From: Mya arenaria
Taxonomy: Eukaryota > Mollusca > Bivalvia > Myida > Myidae
Direction of reading: 5' to 3'
NCBI RefSeq assembly: GCF_026914265.1
Contig: NC_069128.1
Coordinates: forward strand, 28,897,960-28,961,959
DNA length: 64,000 nt
In this document: piece by piece, positions 22,016 to 35,270 of the stretch
How positions within the stretch are numbered: the first letter of the stretch is position 1
Layout of the letters: each line of letters starts with the position of its first letter
Translations under genes and position numbers: made by a program
The notes under the pieces: generated by a model
The model's input: only the letters and a program-made list of their open reading frames with translations
Told to the model about the DNA's origin: nothing
Database searches by the model: none

Positions 22016-22605
22016 TGTATGTGGGCGTAGATGTGAATATTGGACTAAAACTATGTATGTCTTAGCCTATATGCTATATGATACTCCTCGTGAGATCCCG
22101 TGTTTCTTTTTACAGAAATGCTGACTAAATATTGCCGACTAAGCCAAAACCATTCAGCCTTTAATTGCGTTGTAGTTATTACCGTCCTATAAAATATAAA
22201 GAATGACAATACCTTTTCGTTTTAGAACACGTGATACCGGTTAACGTTGTTATCAATTTATTAGTTACATAATATAAAATGTCCTGTTTTTGCGTTCTTT
22301 ATCATACTTATTTATACGTATTTTCTTTCCTGTTCAATGTAAGCTAAAAGTTTAAGCTAATAAATTGTGTCTCCTTTGAAGGAAGTGGGAAGAAAATAGA
22401 TCACTTGAAATAAGTGTTTGATCAGATTGAAAGTAATTCAAGCTGGCAACTTCCTGTCTGTTAATGTCCGTGATATCTGCCAAGGATATAATCAATTTCG
22501 TATTTTTTCTGATTTACAACATCTTTACAAAATTATAATTCCAATGATTTACATGGAATTGTAATTCTATTTGTAATTTGACTGAATTCTGTAACTCAGT
22601 GTATT

Positions 22606-23098
22606 ATTTCTTTCAGACAACTTTCTCATGTTTTTGGACCAAAATTAGTTTTCCCGGTTATGCATCTGAAAACACTTATTTTACCATTAGTTCACTCTAT
22701 GATATCGAAATTGCAGAAAAATACAGTTATAGCATAAAATAAGTATTTTGTTTTTAGTCGAACCAACGCCGGTAAAGTTAAGAAATGTTTTGTCCATTAG
22801 ACGATTATTTCATAAGGCCACCGGAACTTTAGAGTTGGATATGTTGACCTGATAATGATACATTTATAACATCACGTGACCATGTCAATCAACAAATCAC
22901 GCCGTAATTAATTTTCAATCGCGTTATTAACGCTAATGAAATATGTGGTCTTCAAAGACGATATTTGAGCAAATTTTCAACATTTGCTGAAGGGTTCCAG
23001 CTTTTGGCATTTTTGTTTTAACGCTTCTTTTGAGTTGCCACACATTATTTCGCAATTTGAAAAAGAGCATTTTACAAACCATGAGCGAGTCACTTTAA
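22606..23098 (-). mobile_element. TIR/tRNA-like element family A, copy 2 (reverse orientation)
   Basis: Read on the minus strand it follows copy 1 (6076-6556): 'taaagtgactcgctcatggt', 'agctggaacccttcagcaaa', then the block 'ggtcacgtgatgtta', 'caggtcaacatatcca', and finally 'gggaaaactaattttggtcc'. The B box is mutated ('cggcgttggttcgac'), so it is older or dead. Confidence 0.75.
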
Positions 23099-23837
23099 AC
23101 TGAATGTATAGTTTGTATTCATATCTGTTTTCAATATGTGCCTGCATAGAACTTCGTTATACTTTGTTTTTATATGTTTGTTAACTCTGTTGTTTACCTT
23201 CTCTCTCCCCTACATTAACTTTTATGTTTAGTGTTAGGTTAACGTTTAAACGAATAAAATATGCCTAATTATAAGGAAGTGGGAAGAAAAACAATCGAAA
23301 TACCCCCAAAAGAACTTGTATGTAAAAACAAAATGTAACAGAATAAACGTCCTGTACTTAATATGTTTTATTTACATATTTAGAAATAATTTCCCTGACG
23401 TGCTTTTATGGGTTTCGAAACATGCATGTATCTTAAAGTCTAAATACGTTCGACATTTCGTACGTGGATTTTTCCTCGTTTAAAATTCGGGACTTGTTTT
23501 GCAAGTTGGGATGAAAACATAAATGTCAACGAAAAAACCGCAATGTCTCCACGGTTTGGATTTATCTACACAATTACTCTATACTTGAATTTCGAACATC
23601 TTAATTTAGCACAAATACTAGTCTCTCAGAATTGTTTTCTGTCAGGATATTTCTTCAAAACCTTCATACATGGTGTACATACATTTCAAATGATTGACAT
23701 TGTTGATCTAATCCTAAATATGAATTAACATTCGTTTGCTAGTTTTAAAAACTCGTGTCATACCTTCAGGACCAAATTTGCATGAACACGTTCATTAATA
23801 TGAACTTTTGATGTACTTAAAAAGTTATACATGGTCA
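23099..23837. other. no gene recognised
   Basis: AT-rich intergenic sequence with chance open frames only. Confidence 0.4.
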
Positions 23838-23985
23838 TAAAACCACGTCAACTACAGGGATAAGTCCAGCAGCCAAAAATGTAACAAAGACCATGCTAAG
23901 GGACACAAGGCCTGAGGCCTAACAGACACAAAACAAGAGGTACACAATATACATAACAACACAGACAGATCACTAATGCATCCAA
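23838..23985. repeat. interspersed repeat family I, copy 2
   Basis: Resembles 17990-18130. It lies just 3' of the EMI-EGF gene. The minus strand also carries AATAAA near 23995-24000, about 110 nt past that gene's stop, which may be its poly(A) signal. Confidence 0.5.
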
Positions 23986-24106
23986 ATATCTTTATTAATA
24001 AATGTCGAGTTTGTCGGCGTGGAACATTTGCAAAACAAAAGTTAACAGGTGGTTTAACTTAGTTAATGGTCCAAAACGTCAGACTTGTCCTAACATTTGT
24101 CAATGT

Positions 24107-25883
24107 TTAACCATGATTCGTACTATTAGTGCAGTACATCCCATCGTCGTAGGAAGAAGGACATTGACATTTGTCTGGGGCAATACAGGTCCCTCCGTTT
24201 TGGCAAGGTATTCTGCATATTGCTGTAAATATTATTAAAGGTTAGTGTATACATACACCAATTTAGGTTATCTCGATTGTGAATGCAGCTTAAAGCTGAA
24301 CATTAGTCAACATTTTAGTCGTAAATAGTTCGGAAGAAATTAAAAGAGCAACAAAACTTGTTGTCATACGTGACAATCTTGCAGATCTAAGATTTGTGCG
24401 GTGTCTTTTTATAACATGGGCCCAAGGGCGTATGAAATACCCACGTAGTTCACAGAATCCATTGGCGTCCGCCTTCCAGCCTTCACAGCAATAATTTTCG
24501 GTTGACTGGTAGTAAGCAGTTCTTCTGCATCGGCTCATTCCCCTATTGAACACAATCTCATTTTAACAGGATTTTTATTTTCAAGTCACGTATAATAACC
24601 AATATACATTCACATCATAGCACTGCTGCCAATGGTTTTAGCATCATCTTATGCAGTATTCTGTTATTTCGAATATCTTATGTCATATTAAATGATCTCA
24701 ATGTCAAGGATCAGACAGAAAAGAAAAAAAATACATGCTGTCCCCAATAACACGAAAATACTTAAATCAAATCTCAAACTTAGTATCAACTCACCTCTAA
24801 CTACGTTTACATACTCACCAAAATCCACATGACGTGTATCTGATTTTTGATTTAAGCACACTCCTGCTGCACACATGTCTGGAAGACAATAACTAAATTG
24901 GGCAGTAATCAACAGGGCAAACCGTAAGAGCTTTTGAATGAATACATATCAAATGTACTAGTTTTACACTAGTTATTGATGTCTCAACCCAATTATTATC
25001 TTCAACCTATTTCATTATATATACAGAGATACATGCGAAGATTCCCAAGTGTAAAGTCCTTAGTTAAGTTATTTATTTCTTGGAATGCAAGAACTATTAT
25101 AGAATACGAAGAATTAAGATTAATTTGCAAACTTGTCTTTAGAAGTATTTTATAACAAATTTATAACGATTTGTTCAAAACGTACCGTACAACTCATGAA
25201 CTTATAAAAGATAAAATAAATGTTTATGTGAACAGGTTCATAAACTTGTTTGTATTGAATTTCATTTAACTTTAAACATTGTTGTATAAAATTTAAGTAT
25301 TTATGTTTTCTTAGCCTGTGGCTGTAAATTGCTTTCATAAAAACCTAATTGGTTAAATTTGTTAGCTTAAAAATTAGCACTTTTTTGCCACCACAAATAT
25401 GCAAACTGTAAACTTTGTAGAACAATGTGACATTTCCTCAAAGATACAAACCTTTCTGACGTTCATTATTTATATCACAAAAACGTTGTGTTTTTTCCTG
25501 ACATTAATTTAAACTTGTAATTTTCGAAACTACTTATTGTAAGGTGATTAAAAATAGCGTTCACATTATTTAAGTTTATGTTCTATTTATAATACATATC
25601 GACTGTTCAAAAATGTTTCTAATATTTATAAATAAAACAACTGAGTTAATATAAGACATGCTGTCATGCTTGTTTATTTTAAAAGAAAACAAAACTGTCA
25701 TGAGGAAGGCGTTTTTTTATATTTTTAATTAATTGAATAAAATATTTGCATGTACTATTACGAATGACTGTGGTCTATTCGAAAATAGAAAATAAAATAA
25801 ACATACGGCCCCGATATCGCTGTCACAAACTCCAAACATGAAACAAAAAAGCAGAGAAGTAACGCATATCCCAGAGCGCTCAT
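24107..25883 (-). CDS. secreted EMI-like/EGF protein (4 exons, 122 aa)
   Basis: Minus-strand exons are 25883-25807, 24892-24815, 24542-24445 and 24222-24107. All introns are GT-AG and the phases (2, 2, 1) agree, ending TAA. Residues 1-24 (MSALGYALLL then CFFVSCLEFVTA) form a clear signal peptide. Residues 27-84 contain YCLPDMCAAGVC, RCRRTAYYQSTENYCCEGW and NGFCEL. The CC pair (70-71) followed by G-W and a spaced Cys is the C-terminal signature of an EMI domain. Residues 86-115 are a six-Cys EGF module (C87, C91, C97, C103, C105, C115) with CQNGGTC. The chain ends with a short NSTNHG tail, including a sequon. EMI plus EGF proteins are extracellular, often adhesive or multimerising. This one is very short, so it is probably a soluble factor. 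A TATA-like GATAAAAA lies about 55 nt upstream of the ATG. For exon 2, the upstream acceptor 'caatttag' is chosen because only it keeps frame with exon 1. Confidence 0.8.
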
Positions 25884-25937
25884 GATTCAGCCTTCAACTG
25901 TTGGCAGAAGCAGTTTGATCAGACAAGATTGACAGAG

Positions 25938-25946
25938 AATGTTTTT
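25938..25946 (-). promoter_or_regulatory. possible TATA element of the EMI-EGF gene
   Basis: The minus strand reads 'cgataaaaa' about 55-63 nt upstream of the ATG, leaving room for a start site and short leader. It is weak as a consensus. Confidence 0.3.
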
Positions 25947-25949
25947 ATC

Positions 25950-27417
25950 GGGTAATAAAGATTTTTATCAAGCCATGAAGGGCTGTTCAAAACAGAACAA
26001 CTGGTGGTGATCTTTTTTATTTCGTTTGTTTTCAATTGTATGACACTGACTGACTGAAAACCGGCTTGTCACCAATACGTTCCATAGACTCCTGCATGTT
26101 TTGGAAAAGTATCAAGTCTTATTCATGACTGTTTATAAACACGCACCCTACGATTGTAAAGCAAGTTATAATAACGTTATATGATAATTCACTCATCTAA
26201 CAAGATGTTGAATAAAAGTGTAATGGAAAACGGACAACACGGAGAAATACTAACATGTAGGGCTTGGTGATCACCAATCAAAGTCACATTCGTCCAGGCC
26301 GGATCACACGAACACGGGTCAACTCGGTAAGAAGCACATGTTTAAGAATAATAGGTTCTCAGGATAAGCAATGCTTATATGACTCGGGATTCGCTGATAC
26401 TTGATCAGTATAGTACTTCAAATTGTCCAAAGTGCACATGTTACGTATATGCATATACATGTATATCAACAAACACGTCTGATATAATAGGTAAGAATAT
26501 GCTTTTTAATTGAAATTGAATGGCAACTGTAAGACGTGTCACGTACAAGAAAATAAAGCGTTTAAGATATTCAAAAACATTTACTCCAAATTTTTTTTAT
26601 CATTTAAAACATTTAACATTTAACATTATAGACACAGGAGGATGCCCTTGTCATTATCTTCGACATTTATTTCCGCTTAAAATCATGCACCTGCATACTC
26701 AATGACAAAACAATAGTGTTGACATTTTACCAGCTAGAATTTCGAGCATATCTTTAAATTCATGAATATATTCATTTTCGTCACCAGCGTTACATTTATG
26801 CTGTTGCATTTGCCGTTATGGTCTATATATTTGCAAAGCTAACACCAAGATGCAATTTTATCTGAATAACCTGAAGTTGATCGGCGCAAGTAAAATATAG
26901 TAAAACCGTTGAACCGGATAAGGTCTGAAAGGAATAACATTTCCATTTTAAACCGTATAGTTGTTAACAGCATAATATATTTGAAGAGCACGAAACATAC
27001 ATTTTAGAGGTGATTATATAATATGCAAATCTTGTTCAACACTTGCCCATTTTATCGGCGTATAACATTATACAAGTACAATTCATTACCTATGTACAAT
27101 TTAGGTCTTAAATGCTAGAAAATGATTGCTCTCTAATGAATGTGAACATTTCACAACACAAACCAGATCGTTACCTATATGGCTATAAAAGGCAAGATGT
27201 ATTTAACTATTTACATTATTTTCGGTGCTTGCATTTTCCGTCTAGCAACCCCAAAGCCGGATGACTCGCGCGCATATCGCACATCCCTCTTTTTTATTTT
27301 TCAATGATTTGTTTATTGAAAATTCATTATGGTTTTTTAATCAAGCGCAACTTAATATACAATACAATACAATACTTTACAAAGCAACGTTTTTAATTAA
27401 AAACATGACTTCTTTAT
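25950..27417. other. no gene recognised
   Basis: AT-rich. The minus strand at 26762-26794 spells CNAGDENEY, which recalls LINE or retroelement tails but is too short to call. Confidence 0.4.
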
Positions 27418-27505
27418 GAACTATTTGACTACTTATCTTAAACTACTACTCGTCATGCATGACGTAAGAAAACAAGGTCGTACGCGCTTTTCGGTGTTAG
27501 TGAAA
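27418..27505. repeat. interspersed repeat family F, copy 1
   Basis: 'gaactatttgac' followed about 35 bp later by 'tgacgtaagaaaacaaggtc' and 'cgcttttcggtg'. Matches 62479-62565 in order and spacing, and the two flanks of an insertion at 59109-59320. Confidence 0.55.
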
Positions 27506-30324
27506 AATTGGGTTTCCAGATAAAAAGTCAGCAGATATACAAACATTACATAATCTGACCTTTGTCCTTTATTCGAACCAGTAGTCCCGACTGCCGTTCC
27601 AAAAATGAATTACTCGAAGAAGTATTTTATTTTCGTTAATTTAGTCATGTGTCTTCAAGTTTAGCATAATCTATAATGTTTTGTAAAAAATGTAAAATGA
27701 ACATTGACCATATTGAATATACCACCACGACTCGTTTTACAAAATATGAAAGCACCCAAACGTTGTTCTACATAACGAGTCAGTGAGCCGGCATTCTATG
27801 GAATATAAACAGGCGAGCATTTCAAAAATGCTAAAATACTATTGGTCAATCATGATACAGACTAACGTGTTTAAATGAATTCAATTGTAAACAGTCATAG
27901 GATCTTTGTTACACAACTAAGGTTTATCAAAGTGCAGTTCAAATTATCTGCGTATCAATTTAAAAAAAACAGAAAGGAAAATGTAAAATATAACTTCAAC
28001 CAGACGTTTGCATTGATTTTTTTTTATGAACAACCCTTGAATTTAAGTTTAATTACATAACTGATTAACGTTAACTTTTTACAGCTGTTATGACTACCTT
28101 AAATAAACAATCTTCGCGATTGAAAGAAAAACACTCCATAAAAGGAACAGGCGGAAGATTTTTTTTATATAAACTGTAGTTTCATATGTGTCATAATTTT
28201 GAAGCTGTAAAACACAAGTTTCGGTTTCAAATGTTTGTTTAATTTGTGATGTATGGTGCCCTTATTAGACTAGAGCGGTGACTAATTTTCAAAGCCAGAA
28301 TACCGTATACATCTTGTCATGAATAAAAAGGTATACAAATGTGGATATTTATCGCATAATACCTTGCCATTCGGTTGTAGGCGTTAAGTATTTATTACCT
28401 TTGTTTTTCAAACATACTAGACGATCGAGAAGTATTTAAGATATATATTATGTTCTTTATTTCCTCTGATCGAAATACATATATTTATTCACATAATAAA
28501 TGCATGTGTTAACAAAATAAATGAAAAGGAATATGTCATGATAAATGCATTTTAAAATATACTAATGATATGATATACATTTACAAGCAGAACGATAACA
28601 CAATAAGACAAAAAGTGCATTTGTAAAGAATATGTTACTATCAATAGAAAGAGAGAAAAAATGCATCTGCGATAAGCATAAATGCTACATTATCAGGATA
28701 AACTTTTGTGCAAGCATTGACTCGAAACATCATCGAAATCTTGCTAAATTATGTTTATACATGCTAATTGAAATTGAAATGCATATTCAAAATAGTTAAG
28801 CATTTGTAGACAAAGTGTATTGCTTTTCTCAAAACATGTTTGTGTACCTTCTTATCTATGGAAGCTAAATGTTTGGTTTTGGTATCTAGAGCTAGTAAGA
28901 AAAGTGTGTTATGCTAAGATTATGACTTATAAAAACAACATTATCAATGAAAACGCTCAAAGCGTTGAAAGGCTGAAGGCGCGACCAGCGTGATTTTCCT
29001 ATTTTAAGAAGTCTTTTCAAAATCGGATTAAAAAAAATATGAGTGGCCACAAACTGTACCAGAAAATTCCTGTCATAACCTTAGAAAAGGTTGTGTAAAT
29101 TGATTTTTTAATACAAATAGCTAGTTTCATAACAGAATGTGTTACTTCGACGAAAATGAATTTACTTGTGTCTGTTTTTTTGGCTTTAACACATACAAAT
29201 TACACGTTATTGCCTTATCACCATGATAATCACTGTATCTTTATATATGTGCAGTGTAACTCTCTAAAATCATAGCCTGGTAAACTTTTCATGTTTGAAC
29301 ATATATATGCCTTTGTCTGGTTTAAAATAATAAATGTGCAGTTTTTTCATGTTCTAGATAACAACCACATTCTTAAGCTAATTAAGTTAATTTCTGCCAT
29401 ATTCTTTTTTTTATTTAAATTTTGACTGTCTTTCAAGTTTCAATGACTTTTCTATCTGACAAACAAACGCATTAACTTCAGGTTGCATTCTGTAAACATA
29501 CTGATCTTGGTCTCTTACTTATGGTAAAAATGTCATACATTTTTCATTTTTCCTAACCGTAACCGTATCCCTAACCCTTCATAAGTCTGACATGATGTTA
29601 ATAGCATATTTGTAATAAGATTAACTGTAAGTTTTGAAACTAAAACACATAAATATAACGAACCGAAACAGCCTTTCCTGTTATCATCCTGCAATTTTTC
29701 GCTAACGCCATACGTCAAGGATATACATACAAAAAGACACCGTAGGTTTTCTTTGTGAATGCATGTACAATCACAAAGCCACTTTTTCCATACAATGGAT
29801 ACATATACAAATAACTTCACCTAGATTCCACATCAGCATCAATCTCAGCTTATAAGACGGAAGTACATTCTCACTTTTGTCTTTTCCGTTTAACTGAGTA
29901 AACCATAACATTCAATTTACATATTCAATAAATAATGAATTCACTTTTATTCAAAATGATCACATATTTCAGTTTGATTAATAGTAGGCACCATCACCTG
30001 GATCTCTAGAAGTAATGCCCTTAAAACATTAAATCTCATCAATCAATCCGTATGCAATAACAGTGAAGATTTTCTTTGACAAAATGATATGTAGGTATAT
30101 CTGACGTCATTTTGAACCTCGCCTGTCTGAAGAAAAGCGTGCACAGCTGTTGACACATTAAAGGCACATACCCACTCGCACGGAACTACTACAATACTCG
30201 ATAAAAATACTTTGATATATTTTATTGCGGTTTATGGTAGGTTGAGAATAGTACATTACAATGTGCAGAGATTTTACGGCAAAAATGACATTTTGTATGC
30301 TGACTTACACAACTTTTGATATCT
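27506..30324. other. no gene recognised
   Basis: AT-rich sequence with only short open frames and no motifs. No repeat partner was noticed within this window. Confidence 0.4.
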
Positions 30325-30715
30325 TAAAGGGGCTATACTCCGTATGATGAAATAGAGAAAAAAAAATAAAGAAAATTGTCGAAAACTGACATAAACTTGG
30401 TATCGATGTGTACAATGCATTGAAACTTACTAACTGAAGTACCACATAGTTTACAATTGATTTAATTTTCGCAGTTGTTTTCGTATTTTTTCATTAAAAA
30501 ATATTACTAGGTATGTGATTGCTAATCGATGTTATCACGTGATATTACCAAGTTAGGTGTATAGCTTAAATATTCCAACCGTTACGGGTAAGCCTTTGTA
30601 ATACAGTGGATACAACACAGGACTGCAATTTTGGCGACACCGGTTATAACTTATTGTAACTAATGTAACTGCATAACTCTGATCATATGTCGACCTGAAA
30701 ACTCGATATCTTATG
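30325..30715 (+). mobile_element. TIR/tRNA-like element family B, copy 1 (truncated)
   Basis: Matches the complement of 56986-57466: 'ttaaaggggctatactccgt', 'aaaactgacataaacttggt', 'atcgatgttatcacgtgata', then the tRNA-like head 'taatacagtggata' and 'actgcaattttggcgacacc'. The B box is degraded ('ggttataactt'), and the right terminal repeat is missing. Confidence 0.75.
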
Positions 30716-30845
30716 GTTGAACTTTGGCTTTGTTTTCATTGTATGTAATATGTTCTATTTATTTGGCTGTAACCCATGTACCTATAGCGTGAGAAGGGTT
30801 ACAAAATTCGAAGCTCTCATTTTATGGGCCGATTTTGGGCGCTAA

Positions 30846-31260
30846 TTGATTTTTACAGGTAGGGTCGGGTTACCCGAAACGGACATATTTTTTAGGCCTA
30901 AGAGCAACTTGGTCTTAAAGTTAATGACTTGTTATGTCTTTGGCTCAAATTACGTATACACTAAACGTCTTCTGGTGGGTACATTTTACAGACCTCCAAT
31001 TCCACATCATTTGTTCTTGAATCCGAATTAAACTCACTGTCACTGGTGGTTGATTCTGGTATAAAAGATATAGTCATAACAGGATAATATACCCTTGAAT
31101 AAATCATTATCTTGACAAAATATTGGGTCCGTATGTCAACAGGTCAGTCTGTCACAAGTCATCCGTGACGCTACTCATTAAATCGGAACCTTAGAATCTC
31201 TTCCCGACTTATTCTTAGTTTGATCACCAAAACTTCTTAAGCATTACAGGCTTAAGCTGC
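30846..31260 (+). pseudogene. LINE endonuclease remnant (jockey/CR1-like)
   Basis: One frame gives KRLLVGTFYRPP, the conserved 'VGTFYRPP' block of non-LTR endonucleases. A following frame gives GIKDIVITG, matching the 'IIITGDFN' block with the DFN lost, then further downstream SLPDLFLV. Multiple stops and shifts show it is dead. No RT follows on this strand. Confidence 0.65.
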
Positions 31261-32189
31261 TTATTTCAATAAGCCAAAATACATACTTATAGTGATTTTT
31301 TTTATAAATGAAAAATGGCCTATTATGGTGATGGTACCGATAATTCCTATCTAAAGTATTAAAACTTATTAAAAGGAGTATAGTAAACGCAATATATTGA
31401 AAGACAAAAATAGTGGGTTTAGCTTAATCCTGTTATAAGGGAATTAAGAAGTTTCGAGAAATTGGGGCCAGTTATTGATTTAATATGTGGTATTTGGGAA
31501 CCATTTCCGGATCAGTGTGTTCGTAATCATTGCATTTTTGATTGCATATTGAAATCCACAAAACGGTCGGATCAACATTTAAGCGAAAAGTTAAGAAATT
31601 TTCACAAGTGGACTTTGTCGAACTCTGATCAAATGTGACATCTGTTGATTGAAATTCATGTTTCACACACATATCGATATTTACGCTAATAATTTCATTA
31701 ACCAACTTATGATATTTTGTTACAAATGTATATACCGTCAAATCTTATAACGATTCGAACGCTAGACACCCCCCCCCCCCCGCGGTTAGTTGGTTGCACA
31801 TATCCGCATACTAGGCCATTTAAGCTATTGGCAATATTTTTAGGAGAAAAAACACAACATTTAGATTACTTCAGTGCGTGCATGGGTGACACTTAAACTG
31901 CGCTCGCCTTTATAGTAAAAATGAGCAACTTCTTGTTTGTTCCTGTTAAGATTATTCTTGAAGGAGTGCAATGATGCAGAAAAATATTTTTTTGTCAGGA
32001 AGTGCTATCCGTGATGACATTGTAGATGGCAGAAATAACTTTCTGAGTTTTTAAAGATATATCACGAAAGTTCGAAGACAGTCAAAGATTGTATCACCAC
32101 TTTGTGATGGAATAAGTGTAGTAAAATAGTGTTAGTGGATAGTGTTCGAGAATAAAACATGTTATTGGATATAGCGTTAGCTTATGTTT
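31261..32189. other. no gene recognised
   Basis: Intergenic. There is a C-run of about 12 at 31769-31781; otherwise featureless. Confidence 0.4.
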
Positions 32190-32560
32190 CGCCGTCTTTC
32201 TTTTAGATTTTTCAGTCCGGCTTCAATACATGATTGGAAATAGAAACAAGTCGTGTTGCTACGGAGACGAGTCTCGCTGCCAATGCTAAACATCCTCTAG
32301 GTGTCCTTTTGTTGCTTGCGTAAGATTGACCAAATCCTCATCTGCATATTCCAACAGAGGTCGAATAAATGTTTTATATAAAACATGATTAGTTTTACGT
32401 TCTATGACGTATTGTAATGATTGTATGATGTAAATACGTTGCCAGGCCTTTGCTTTGACGGACTGAATATGACCATGCCATTAGTAGCTACGGGAGAGAA
32501 TGACGCTTAGATGTTTGAGTTTTAACAAGTGCTATTTGAACATTATCCATAAAAATATGT
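32190..32560 (-). pseudogene. LINE reverse transcriptase C-terminal remnant
   Basis: On the minus strand, successive frames read KLKHLSVILS, WHGHIQSVKAKAWQRIYI, RKTNHVLYKTFIRPLLEYAD and ARLVSVATRLVSISN. This is the 'KHLGV.L / W..HI...KA..R...L / YK.FIRP.LEYA...W' end of a non-LTR RT. Frameshifts and stops are present. It could belong to a different insertion from the endonuclease remnant at 30846, which is on the opposite strand. Confidence 0.75.
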
Positions 32561-34679
32561 GGATGTGCCTGTATGTTTGAATTTCAACTGATATGAAGAG
32601 TGATTCGGTTTTTGCTTGGTTTTGACATTGATTTGAAGGAATGTTGAACGGAAAATAAACTCAGTGATGTCTGTAAAAGAACATTTTCTCTGAGATGTTA
32701 AACTGTTTAAAACGCAACATAAACACATAGTTTTGTGTTGGTACAAACTGCGGACACAATTTCAATAACAATGCTAAGTCAAAATAAAAATAACTACGGT
32801 AAACATCAAGATCTGATACGTTTTTATTGATTACGTATTTTTTTGAAAAATACATTAATAAAGAGGTGGTCTGGACATATGTTTTCACTTACTAAGAATA
32901 TTGTTTATGAAAATGCAGTGCATACATTCGACATAACCATTTTTACAACGTGGTTACTGCCCCTAGTATAAAATTCGCACGTTTTCGGTGTGACAAAATA
33001 AACGAATACAAACTATTATTGCTGGTTCTCACATAACCAAAGATGAGTTTCTTCTTGTTTAAAATATTATAATTCACTAGCATCGTAATTATCGTATCCA
33101 TAAAGATGTAGTATCTATGATCTTTCATGATCCAGTTTGACACCGCAATAAACACTCAACTTTAAAGGCTCATGTACGAAAATAGCTCACTGAGCTCATA
33201 TTTCTTGTTTAGCATATACCCGACTTTAAATAAATAATCTTGTATCTCTGGTATATTGTTAGCCTGCATCTAAGGCTCAAAATTACGTCGTTCACGCATC
33301 AGCTGTTTTGAATTGAAACTGGGATTAAATTTGTCTCTGATGTCATGTGTATGATTGATAGTTAATTATAGTAAATTAATTTTTGAATTCATTAATACAA
33401 AGAAGTAATATATCGTTGCAAATAAGATGACATTGATCAGACCACAAAAGATCACATGCTAAAATTGTAGTGCAGTAACACATGAAATTGTTCCATATTT
33501 TGAAAATGAACGATGTCGACTATGTTCCAAATTTATAAACCTCTTAGGTGAAGAACACTTTAGACGCTTAATTTTTATTAAATCTGAACCATCAACCTGT
33601 TGAGATGTTAAGAGGATTCACTGATCTCGACATAACCGATGAATGTCGAATCCAGTGTTTTATGTTGTGTCAAATTTAGCGAGAAACATAAATTGTATAT
33701 TGTGTATATTGTAAATAACCTTATGCTTTATATGTGTCCATAATATTGTGTATGTCTATAATTTGCATTGCATATATTTATAAAGCTATACTTCTCTTCA
33801 CCTATAATGGAAGATAAACAGAATAAACTAAAACTAATTATGATATTAAATGACTAACGTTTGAATGTCACAGGCTTTTACTGGACATATCATATGCGCT
33901 TCCAAACTACCCACTGATCTCCATTTTTGGCTAGGTCATTCTATCAGTAATATGGTCATAGTATAAAATGTCTTCAAGGCAGAAACATTTTCTATGTGGT
34001 TCACGTTTTTTTTATTGAAATTGATGGTGTTGCATTTGGGATTTTAATATACGAAGCACAAAATAATATACCAAAGCCATTTTCAAGTCGACTTATGTTT
34101 GAGAAAATACTCACTAAATCACTTACCATTTAAAAATGTAGGCCCGCAAAGTATCCAATTAAAATTCGAAAATAGATAAAAGGGATTTAAGTATTTGAAA
34201 ACTCGCTCCCAGGCGCGGGATGCACAATTGAAAAACAACACCTTTGATAATAAATAATTAGTTTTTGCTGTCACAGTGATCAGGGTAAATGTAAGATGAG
34301 AATATTATATATATGCAAATAAAAATCAATTAATCGCGATATTTATAAGTGTCCCTTAATAGTTTTCACCATAAACGTTGGTTAATTGAAGTTTTAAAAG
34401 GATGCCAAAACAAGTAATTACAATCGGTTTTATTTACAATGTGTGGCACATGTGATAGCAATAAAGCCCTCAAAAAAAGCAATTATAAACGGTTGCTTAT
34501 TACCAGATATGTCATGTTGAATAAAAGATGCATAATTTATGATCATATAAAGTGCTTATATGGTAAAGATTGTATTAAAGTCAATTGATTCAGAATTGAA
34601 TTCTCTGTAAAATGACACTGAAGAGACAAACGCATTAGTAAACATAGCTTTCAGTAATGGGGATGATGCAAACGTAAAA
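32561..34679. other. no gene recognised
   Basis: AT-rich, short frames only. No coding or repeat structure was confidently identified. Confidence 0.4.
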
Positions 34680-34870
34680 GACCTCTAAGCGTGCCAGTTA
34701 CGAGTCATGATATATTTGTGATCATGCAGGTACATGAACCCCTGAGTTCGGTTAAGGCTAACCAGAGTAGTTTGCGGCTCATGTTTGCAATTTGGTTCCC
34801 CCAATTAGTAAATGCACTGATATGAATTAGGGGTACATAACAAAACAGTAAGCTAACGTGTGCGACTGAA
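34680..34870. repeat. interspersed repeat family G, copy 1
   Basis: 'gttaaggctaacca', 'gtttgc', 'caatttggttcc' and 'aacaaaacagtaagctaacg' recur in the same order at 49590-49790. Confidence 0.55.
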
Positions 34871-35104
34871 ATCGTTAACTGAATTCATGGTAATGACTGA
34901 AATAGTTTAATCTTTTTGAAAAAAAAAACGAAGGTAAGACAATATCTGCAGATAATCCCATACATTTAAGTTTTGACTGAGGTACAATCGTATATCTTCA
35001 AATACCTTTGTCTACATGGATGATTCAAAATTACATAGACACTCTTAACCCTGTCATAGTTTTAAACTTATTTGATGTCCCAACGATTGTGAAACAAGCT
35101 ATTG

Positions 35105-35270
35105 CATCTTAAATTTATCACTCTCGTTGGCACGGTGTTGCGCAAGAGTGTGATCTTGCGTTGTGGAGGAAACCGGTGTACCCGGAGGAAACCAACTTGT
35201 CCGACTTGTCGACCACAAACCAAACTCACAAACCCACTGCGCCAACCGGACAACCTAGAAAAATCTGTCT
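35105..35270. repeat. probable interspersed repeat fragment
   Basis: 'gtggaggaaaccggtgtacc' followed by 'cggaggaaaccaacttgtcc' and 'cccactgcgcca' has the look of a widespread mollusc repeat. It is more GC-rich than its surroundings. No second copy is in this window, so the call rests on recollection. Confidence 0.35.

Noticed and set aside
26762..26794. Minus-strand CNAGDENEY motif as a LINE tail
   Set aside because: Nine residues are too few, and the flanking frames give no convincing continuation.
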